Assembly: GCA_031401815.1 (NCBI GenBank)
Contig: JANNRW010000392.1
Location: forward strand, 1 to 38,870
Source: JANNRW01 sp031401815
Lineage (GTDB): Bacteria; Desulfobacterota; Desulfuromonadia; Geobacterales; DSM-12255
Direction: 5' to 3'
Length of the DNA stretch: 38,870 bases
The notes beneath the pieces were generated by a model. It worked only from the letters and a program-made list of their open reading frames with translations, had not been told where the DNA came from and did no database searches. Made by a program: the position numbers and the translations under genes. Shown here piece after piece: positions 32,934-38,870 of this stretch. Numbering within the stretch: position 1 is the stretch's first letter; the number at the start of each line of letters is the position of its first letter.

Positions 32934-34015
32934 AGCATGTTATTGTTCCTTTCTTTATTTCTCACCAGGGCTGTCCTCATCAGTGCGTTTTTTGTGATCA
33001 ACGGACAATTAGCGGGAATCTCGGGAAACTGCCTGATGCAGATGAACTTACTTCCAGAGTCACCCTCTGGCTCAGTTCATCAGCTTTAGATTCACTGGAG
33101 GTCGCTTTTTACGGAGGCTCCTTCACCGCGCTCCCTTTTGACACCCAGCTTGCCTTGCTGCTGCCGCTCCAGCCGCTGAAGCAGAGTGGCAAGGTCTGCT
33201 CCATCCGTGTTTCTACCCGCCCGGATGCTCTCTCAATGGACTCATTACAGCAACTGCGTGATCTGGGCGTTGATCTGGTTGAGCTTGGCGTGCAGTCGAT
33301 GGATGATCGTGTGCTTGAAGCAGCTGGCAGAGGACATGATGCCAGCCAGACTGTTGAGGCATTTGCACTGCTACGGGAGAGAGGCTTTAAAGTCGGAGCC
33401 CAGCTCATGCCCGGACTCCCCGGAGATTCGGCAGAAGGGGCGATCAGATCCTTGCAGGAGATCCTTTCACTTAAACCGGATCTGCTCAGGATTTATCCGA
33501 CTGTTATCCTTAAGGGGACACGGCTGGCTGAGATGTATCTGGACGGCTGTTATCAGCCACTCACTCTTCATGAGGCTATCCGGATCTCAAAGGTGATGCT
33601 TCATGAAGCGGCAACTTCAGGAGTTCCGGTAATCAGGGCAGGTCTACAGCCGACTGATGAGCTCTCGTATGGTGGAGAGATTGTTGCAGGCCCCTATCAT
33701 CCGGCTTTCCGGCAACTGGCTGAAGGGGAGCGTTGGTATGACCTGCTCGATATCCTTTTTGCAGAACTTGAAAGCGACAAAAGTGTAACTCTGAAAGTTC
33801 CGGAAAAAAGAGTTTCCGATGTTGTTGGCCAGAACAGGATAAATATTCGCTGTATTGAAGAGAAATACGGTATTCTTGTGTCAGCTCTGAATGGCGACAC
33901 TTCACTTGAAAATAATGACTTTTTGCTGAGTACGCAGCAAAAGGTTATTGCAGGGAATCTGTTACAGGATCTGGGCTATGAAGGTCTCAGACCGTACAAA
34001 AAGGAGAGATTTTGA
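32930..34015 (+). CDS. Radical SAM protein (Elp3/YhcC-like)
   Basis: This 361-residue protein has the iron-sulfur cluster motif CPHQCVFC, with three cysteines in CX3CX2C spacing, near residue 15. The fold continues with FYGGSFTALP, VSTRPDALS, VELGVQSMDD and GAQLMPGLPGDS, as in the Elp3-like radical SAM core. It lacks the acetyltransferase domain of true Elp3. The reaction is unknown; tRNA or porphyrin-type chemistry is often assigned by annotation but is not shown here. It overlaps rnc by 4 bp and era by 4 bp, so it is part of a coupled rnc-era-der operon. Confidence 0.9.
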   Translation: MKHVIVPFFISHQGCPHQCVFCDQRTISGNLGKLPDADELTSRVTLWLSSSALDSLEVAFYGGSFTALPFDTQLALLLPLQPLKQSGKVCSIRVSTRPDALSMDSLQQLRDLGVDLVELGVQSMDDRVLEAAGRGHDASQTVEAFALLRERGFKVGAQLMPGLPGDSAEGAIRSLQEILSLKPDLLRIYPTVILKGTRLAEMYLDGCYQPLTLHEAIRISKVMLHEAATSGVPVIRAGLQPTDELSYGGEIVAGPYHPAFRQLAEGERWYDLLDILFAELESDKSVTLKVPEKRVSDVVGQNRINIRCIEEKYGILVSALNGDTSLENNDFLLSTQQKVIAGNLLQDLGYEGLRPYKKERF

Positions 34016-34905
34016 CTGAAATACCATTCAAATCAGGGTTCGCAGCAATAGTAGGCCGCCCGAATGCCGGAAAATCGACTTTACTGAACGCCATATTAGG
34101 CGAGAAGATAGTCATTACCTCTGCCAAGCCGCAGACCACTCGCAACCGTATCCAGGGGATTCATAATGTTGCCGGTGCCCAGATTGTTTTCATCGATACC
34201 CCCGGGATTCATGAGGCAAAATCCCTGCTTAACAGGTCTTTGGTGGAGAGTGCTACCAATGCGATCCAGGGGGTTGATCTGATTCTGTTTATGATTGATG
34301 CCTCGGCGCGGCACTCTGTTGATGATGAGATTGTTCTGGGTCTGCTGAAAACTGTGCAGGTTCCTGTTATACTCGTAATCAACAAGGTTGATGCTGTTGA
34401 AAAGACAAAGTTGTTGGATTTGATGGAGCGCTACAGCCTTCTTTACTCATTTCGGGAAATAGTTCCTGTCTCAGCGCTTAAAAATGACGGCTTAAAGAGT
34501 CTGGTGGCGCTTGTCAGTCAATATCTACCGGCAGGGCCTGCTTATTTCCCGGATGATATTCTGACCGATCTGCCGGAGCGATTTATTGTTGCCGAGATGA
34601 TTCGTGAGCAGATTTTTCGCCTGACACATGATGAGATCCCCTACTCGGTTGCCGTGGAGATTGAAAGCTTCAAGGAGAGACCGGGAAACGGTCTTATTGC
34701 TATCAGCGCCGTAATAATTGTTGAGCGCGATTCGCAAAAAGGGATCATCATCGGTCGTCGTGGCGATATGCTGAAAAGGATCGGTACAGCTGCCCGGCTA
34801 GAGGTAGAGAAGTTATTGGCGGAAAAGGTCTTTCTTGAGCTGTTCGTAAAAGTCAGCGCCAACTGGAGTGAGAACCCGAAGAAACTGAAGGAGTACGGAT
34901 ACTGA
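34012..34905 (+). CDS. era: GTPase Era
   Basis: This 297-residue GTPase has G1 GRPNAGKST (15-23), G2 TTRNRIQG, G3 DTPGI and G4 NKVD. A C-terminal KH domain (about 200-290) carries GIIIGRRGDMLKRIGTAARLEVEKLL. Era binds 16S rRNA and helps mature the 30S subunit. The start is TTG, overlapping the previous stop by 4 bp, with AAGGAGAG upstream. Its stop shares one base with the der start (TGATG). Confidence 0.97.
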   Translation: MTEIPFKSGFAAIVGRPNAGKSTLLNAILGEKIVITSAKPQTTRNRIQGIHNVAGAQIVFIDTPGIHEAKSLLNRSLVESATNAIQGVDLILFMIDASARHSVDDEIVLGLLKTVQVPVILVINKVDAVEKTKLLDLMERYSLLYSFREIVPVSALKNDGLKSLVALVSQYLPAGPAYFPDDILTDLPERFIVAEMIREQIFRLTHDEIPYSVAVEIESFKERPGNGLIAISAVIIVERDSQKGIIIGRRGDMLKRIGTAARLEVEKLLAEKVFLELFVKVSANWSENPKKLKEYGY

Positions 34906-36239
34906 TGAGACCAATTGTAGCAATTGTAGGCCGTCCGAATGTAGGTAAATCCACGCTTTTCAACAGACTGATCGGATCAAGGAGAGCCATTGTTGATGAT
35001 ATGCCCGGTGTTACCCGTGATCGTAATTACGGAAACGTGGATCGTTATGACCTTCCGTTTACCCTGATCGATACCGGAGGGTTTGAGCCGGCCAGCGATG
35101 AACTTCTTCTCCAGCAGATGCGCAGGCAGTCGCAGCTGGCCATGGATGAGGCTGATCTGATAATTTTTCTGATGGATGGACGTTCAGGCCTGACACCGGC
35201 TGACCGTGAAGTTGCAGCAATGCTTCGGCGAATACCAAAGCCGGTGTTTTATGTTGTCAACAAGGTTGATGGTGAAAAGGTTGAGGCTCTTGCATCCGAG
35301 TTTTACGAGCTTGGAGTTGAAACGATCTTTACCATTTCCGCAGCTCACAACAGAGGTGTTGGAGACCTTATGGATGCAGTGACCTCCGCTTTCCCCAGGA
35401 GTGCTGCTTTTGATGATAATGAAGAGGTTACAAAAATTGCTGTTGTCGGGCGACCAAATGTCGGCAAATCATCTCTGGTTAACCGTCTTCTTGGTTTTGA
35501 ACGCTCTGTGGCAAATCCTGTTGCAGGGACTACGCGAGACTCTGTAGACACATATTTCAACTGCAACCAGAAACGCTATCTTCTTATAGATACTGCCGGA
35601 ATCAGAAGAAAGGGGAAGGTTTCCCTGAAGATTGAGACCTACAGTGTTGTCGATGCGTTGCGCAGTATCGAGAGAGCTGATGTTGTCCTGATTGTGATTA
35701 ACGCAGAAGAGGGGGTTACAGAGCAGGATACCAAGATTGCGGGGTATGCTTTTGAGGCTGGCAGATCATGCCTTTTTGTGGTCAATAAGTGGGATACGGT
35801 AGACAAGGACAATACCTCAATTGGCAAGTTTGTCGAAAAGATCCGGATGGAGTTCAAGTATCTCTCGTTTGCGCCGATTGTCTTTGTTTCGGCGAAGAGC
35901 GGGCAGAGAACCGGCAAGATAATGACCGAGGTTGACAAGCTGATGGCGCAGTACACAAAACGAGTGACAACTGCTGAACTTAACAATGTTTTCAAGGAGG
36001 CGGTTGATGCTCATCATGCTCCACTTGCCAGTGGAAAACGTGTAAAATTCTTTTATGCGACCCAGGTAGCCGTAAAACCGCCATCTTTTGTGATTTTTAC
36101 CAATCAGCCGGATGGAATACATTATTCATATGAAAGATATATCATCAACAAGATTCGGGAAGCTTTCGAATTTACCGGCACACCTATAAAGCTTATGTTC
36201 AGAGGTCGGGACAAGATGAAAAAGGACACTGTTGACTAA
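34905..36239 (+). CDS. der: GTPase Der (EngA)
   Basis: This 444-residue ribosome-assembly GTPase has two tandem G domains. The first has GRPNVGKST, DTGGF and NKVD; the second has GRPNVGKSS, DTAGI and NKWD. A KH-like C-terminal domain (about 355-440) includes KFFYATQVAVKPPSFVIFTNQP. Der is needed for 50S subunit assembly. The tandem domain layout and length are as expected. It is the end of the operon; 128 bp separate it from the signalling genes, with no clear hairpin terminator seen. Confidence 0.97.
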   Translation: MRPIVAIVGRPNVGKSTLFNRLIGSRRAIVDDMPGVTRDRNYGNVDRYDLPFTLIDTGGFEPASDELLLQQMRRQSQLAMDEADLIIFLMDGRSGLTPADREVAAMLRRIPKPVFYVVNKVDGEKVEALASEFYELGVETIFTISAAHNRGVGDLMDAVTSAFPRSAAFDDNEEVTKIAVVGRPNVGKSSLVNRLLGFERSVANPVAGTTRDSVDTYFNCNQKRYLLIDTAGIRRKGKVSLKIETYSVVDALRSIERADVVLIVINAEEGVTEQDTKIAGYAFEAGRSCLFVVNKWDTVDKDNTSIGKFVEKIRMEFKYLSFAPIVFVSAKSGQRTGKIMTEVDKLMAQYTKRVTTAELNNVFKEAVDAHHAPLASGKRVKFFYATQVAVKPPSFVIFTNQPDGIHYSYERYIINKIREAFEFTGTPIKLMFRGRDKMKKDTVD

Positions 36240-36295
36240 TAGGCCAGTTCACAATTTTCACCTGTTCAGTGGGGGTTGGAGTGCTCTATTAAGCC

Positions 36296-36324
36296 TTTAC
36301 GCAGTGAGATCTATCGTATATGAT
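36296..36324 (+). promoter_or_regulatory. Possible sigma-70 promoter of the signalling cassette
   Basis: TTTACG (36296-36301) and TATGAT (36319-36324) are separated by 17 bp. The -10 is 5 of 6 and the -35 is 4 of 6 to consensus. It lies about 44 bp before the ATG at 36368, which has a GGGGGAG ribosome site. Confidence 0.4.
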
Positions 36325-36367
36325 TGCATAATTTAGCCTTATGAATATTCTTTCTGGGGGAGTTTGA

Positions 36368-38041
36368 ATGAGCCTGGTAGGAAATCTGGCAGATCTGGGA
36401 CTTGGCGAGATTTTACAGATAGTAAGTCTCAGCAGGAGATCCGGCATACTTACTCTTGAGAGCAAGGGACGCCAGGGGATTGTCGTTTTCCGGTTCGGTC
36501 AGGTTATCAGGGCGACATCAAGCAGTATAAAGTATTTTCTCGGTGAAGAGCTCCTGAAAAGAGAGGTTCTTGATGATGCCTGCCTGCAAAAAGCGCTTCA
36601 GGCTCAGCAGACCGGAGCTTACAAGGAACGTCTCGGCACAATTCTTATTCAGAAATTCCATATCCCAGCCCAAAAAATTGAAGATGTTGTCAGAGAACAG
36701 ATAGAAAAAGTTGTCTATTCATTTTTCATGTGGGAAGAAGGGCGTTTTGAATTTGAGGTTCAGGATGATGTCGAAACTATAGATGATTCGAAAATTGATC
36801 CACTCCAGTTCATGCTTGAACAGGGGCTAAATCCCCAATTTCTGGCAATGGAGGGTTCACGGATTGTTGATGAGAAGCGGCATATGGGGGTATTGCTTGA
36901 AGAGGAGAGTGAGATTCCAGTGCAGCAGAGCCCGGTATTGCCCGAGATTCCAGCGCCCGTTGAGCTGTCGGCGGTTCAGGAGCAAGAGGAGAGTAGTGCC
37001 GGTAAAATTGTTGTTATAGATGATGATCAGGCTATCCGCGAATTTATAGCAGATATTCTGACAAATTCAGGTAAACAGGTATCTGCTTTTGCCAGGGGTG
37101 AAGATGCTCTTGTCAAAATTGATGCGCTTTACAGAGCCGGGGAGAGGCCTTCTGTTCTTCTTGACCTCATAATGCCGAGAATGGATGGTTCAGGTGTTCT
37201 TGGAGGGCTCGAACTGCTTGAACTCCTGCAGGGTAATTTTGAAGAGCTCGCTCTTATTGTCATGTCTGATTATCGTAACAGTGATGCTGAGCGGCGCATC
37301 AAGGAGTTGGGCTGTAGTTTTCTGTCGAAGCCGCGACGTAGCGAACTTTCGGATTCATCTGTAACAGAGGATTTTACTTTACAGTTGAATAGTGCCTTGC
37401 AGGGGGTACGTTTTAATAATGCTGCATCTACAGGATTGACCGAAGTAAATATTGGCGACGAACTCAGGCTTGAATTGGGTGAGCTGGGAGACGAGCAGTC
37501 ATCAACTGTTGTGCCGAGCACAGGAATATCAATGCTGCGCGCAATGCTTGAAGAGCTCAATGATCCGTCACTGGGAGGCGGTGTGATTCTCCTTGTTCTC
37601 CGTTTTGCTTCAGAGTTTGTCAACAGGGCTGTAATCTTTCTGGTAAAGGATAAACTGATTTACGGAGCAGGACAGTTTGGAGTCAGTTCAAAGACACTGT
37701 CTGCTGATGCAAGCATACAGAGCCTGAAGATACCCTCAGATGAAGAATCTCTGTTTACCGAGGTTCTGTCAGGGCGAATTGCTGTAAAGTGTCGCCCAAA
37801 TCGGGGTAAATGGAATGACTATCTTTTTGCCAAGCTCTCCAGTCAACCGTCTGAAGTTTTTCTTGGACCGATATTGAGCGAAGGGAAAGTTGTGGCTATC
37901 TTGTATGGTGATAATCTGCCTGAGTCCAGTCCGATAGGGGATACCGATTCTCTGGAAATATTCCTCTCCCAGGCCGGAATTGCAATGGAGAAGGCGCTGC
38001 TGGAAAAAAGATTGAAAAAGAGAGAGATGGAGGGGGTATGA
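36368..38041 (+). CDS. DUF4388 / response-regulator receiver / GAF-like signalling protein
   Basis: This 557-residue protein has an N-terminal DUF4388 (PatA-like) domain (about 1-160; SLVGNLADLGLGEILQIVSL and RSGILTLESKGRQGIVVFRFG). A CheY-like receiver (about 212-345) carries the acidic pocket DDD, phosphoacceptor Asp266 in LLDLIMPRMDG and the later Lys in LSKPRR. A C-terminal domain (about 380-550) ends in EIFLSQAGIAMEKALLEKRL, which looks GAF-like. DUF4388-receiver proteins are common in Deltaproteobacteria and act in chemotaxis-like or motility pathways. It overlaps the next gene by 4 bp. Confidence 0.85.
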   Translation: MSLVGNLADLGLGEILQIVSLSRRSGILTLESKGRQGIVVFRFGQVIRATSSSIKYFLGEELLKREVLDDACLQKALQAQQTGAYKERLGTILIQKFHIPAQKIEDVVREQIEKVVYSFFMWEEGRFEFEVQDDVETIDDSKIDPLQFMLEQGLNPQFLAMEGSRIVDEKRHMGVLLEEESEIPVQQSPVLPEIPAPVELSAVQEQEESSAGKIVVIDDDQAIREFIADILTNSGKQVSAFARGEDALVKIDALYRAGERPSVLLDLIMPRMDGSGVLGGLELLELLQGNFEELALIVMSDYRNSDAERRIKELGCSFLSKPRRSELSDSSVTEDFTLQLNSALQGVRFNNAASTGLTEVNIGDELRLELGELGDEQSSTVVPSTGISMLRAMLEELNDPSLGGGVILLVLRFASEFVNRAVIFLVKDKLIYGAGQFGVSSKTLSADASIQSLKIPSDEESLFTEVLSGRIAVKCRPNRGKWNDYLFAKLSSQPSEVFLGPILSEGKVVAILYGDNLPESSPIGDTDSLEIFLSQAGIAMEKALLEKRLKKREMEGV

Positions 38042-38409
38042 GGCGAATACTTGTCACTGAAGACTCTGCTACAATGCGTTCACTGCTGGTGTCTGCAATT
38101 GAGTCGTGTGGTGAATATGAAGTTATAGAGGCTGCAAGTGGTTTTGAAGCTCTCCGGCTTCTTCCCAGGGAACATATTGATTTGATTATTACTGATATCA
38201 ATATGCCTGATATCAATGGTCTTGAATTGATAAGCTATGTTCGCAAAAGTGCTAATTACCTGACAACCCCTCTTTTTATAATATCAACAGAGGGGCGTGA
38301 AAAAGACGTGGAAAAAGGGCTTTCGCTCGGGGCAAACGAATATCTGGTCAAGCCGATTGATCCGGTAAGGCTTCAGGAGCTTATTGTAAGGTACATAGGA
38401 GAGAGTTGA
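38038..38409 (+). CDS. Single-domain CheY-like response regulator
   Basis: This 123-residue receiver has the acidic pair ED (8-9), phosphoacceptor Asp53 in ITDINMPDING, Ser/Thr in IISTEG and conserved Lys near 104 in YLVKPID. It has no output domain, so it would act by protein contact, as CheY does. The ATG overlaps the stop of the preceding gene by 4 bp. It likely receives phosphate from a CheA-type kinase linked to the Hpt protein that follows. Confidence 0.93.
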   Translation: MRRILVTEDSATMRSLLVSAIESCGEYEVIEAASGFEALRLLPREHIDLIITDINMPDINGLELISYVRKSANYLTTPLFIISTEGREKDVEKGLSLGANEYLVKPIDPVRLQELIVRYIGES

Positions 38410-38442
38410 GAAATATTTTTCAGACGTCCTAAGGAGTAATGC

Positions 38443-38841
38443 ATGACCGGTTCAAAGGATATGGCAGGTAAAGCTGTTACGGATTTTCTCGCGGAAGCTG
38501 AGGAGATTCTCGACCAGCTCTGTTCTGATCTGGGGACTATGAGCGACTCGACTGACAGCGGCGAGTGTAATCCCGATTCACTCAACTCTGTATTCAGGGG
38601 GGCTCATTCCCTGAAAGGGTTGGCAGGGATGTTTGGTTTTGCCGAGATTCAGGAGCTTTCACATAATATGGAGAACCTCCTTGATTCTCTTCGTCTGGGC
38701 AAAGTTTCACTAGGACCCCAGGTATTGACTCTGCTCATGGACTCTCTTGAGACCCTCGGTTCGATGATTCGTAACCTTGGTGAAGGGATTACTGAAGAGC
38801 CCGGACTTGAGGGCCTTATCGTTCTCGTTCGTTCCGGCTGA
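38443..38841 (+). CDS. Hpt domain protein, possibly the N-terminus of a CheA-like kinase
   Basis: This 132-residue product has a histidine phosphotransfer domain with phosphoacceptor His55 in AHSLKG and the helical segment QELSHNMENLLDSLRLG. The spacing and sequence match the P1 domain of CheA. AAGGAG lies 6 nt before the ATG. The frame stops 29 bp before the window ends. It may be a true stand-alone Hpt protein, or a CheA gene cut by a frameshift near the end of the sequence. The last bases after the stop are more GC-rich than the rest and partly palindromic. Confidence 0.75.
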   Translation: MTGSKDMAGKAVTDFLAEAEEILDQLCSDLGTMSDSTDSGECNPDSLNSVFRGAHSLKGLAGMFGFAEIQELSHNMENLLDSLRLGKVSLGPQVLTLLMDSLETLGSMIRNLGEGITEEPGLEGLIVLVRSG

Positions 38842-38870
38842 TGGTAGCCTACGTCGGCCGACTCGACGTC

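Noticed and set aside
1..38870. CRISPR arrays, insertion sequences, phage genes or integration sites next to the tRNA
   Set aside because: No direct-repeat arrays, transposase or integrase motifs, or repeat of the tRNA 3' end were seen.

Overview
The window looks like chromosomal DNA of a Geobacter-like member of the Desulfuromonadota (Geobacterales), with base composition that seems by eye AT-richer (mid-40s % GC) than well-known Geobacter genomes. The evidence is a split short type IV pilin (PilA-N followed by a separate PilA-C-like gene), multiheme c-type cytochromes, an atypical type II secretion operon, and an exporter/glycosyltransferase cluster downstream of pilA. That last arrangement recalls the xap locus that follows pilA in G. 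sulfurreducens. There are no insertion sequences, phage genes or CRISPR arrays.

Region 1 (9-18700, all +) starts with tRNA-Asp(GUC), followed by a tight run of 19 genes in one direction. It holds a dolichol-phosphate-mannose-synthase-like glycosyltransferase, a small membrane protein, an NHL-propeller lipoprotein, and two periplasmic or exported multiheme cytochromes. Next comes a compact hybrid secretion/pilus assembly set: GspF, GspE, PilM/N/O/P-like proteins, a lipoprotein secretin with a C-terminal cohesin domain, and two pseudopilins. The run ends with FtsE, FtsX, an EnvC-like inactive LytM protein, a CtpA protease and a secreted protein with a cohesin-like head and one dockerin-like calcium loop. 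Gene overlaps and spacings under 40 bp suggest one or a few long transcripts. The layout recalls the atypical type II system (oxp) linked to metal-oxide reduction in G. sulfurreducens.

Region 2 (18707-30248) contains a minus-strand ParA/MinD-like ATPase with an unrecognised C-terminal domain. It is divergent from pilA across a 371-bp control region with a near-consensus sigma-54 promoter and upstream GACA/TGTC half-sites. pilA encodes an aromatic-rich 59-residue mature pilin, followed by a PilA-C-like gene and a strong terminator. Then come a GT-C membrane glycosyltransferase with a TPR tail, an ABC exporter (permease, accessory protein, ATPase), a TPR-SPINDLY/OGT-type glycosyltransferase, a methyltransferase, a UbiA prenyltransferase and a GT2 enzyme. 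This set fits synthesis and export of a surface polysaccharide or glycosylation of surface proteins.

Region 3 (30308-38841) is mostly housekeeping. mnmA and cysE lie on the minus strand, and cysE has a promoter overlapped by a perfect inverted repeat. rnc, a radical SAM gene, era and der follow as an overlapping operon. The window ends in a signalling cassette: a DUF4388/receiver protein, a CheY-like regulator and an Hpt protein whose 3' end may be affected by the end of the sequence.
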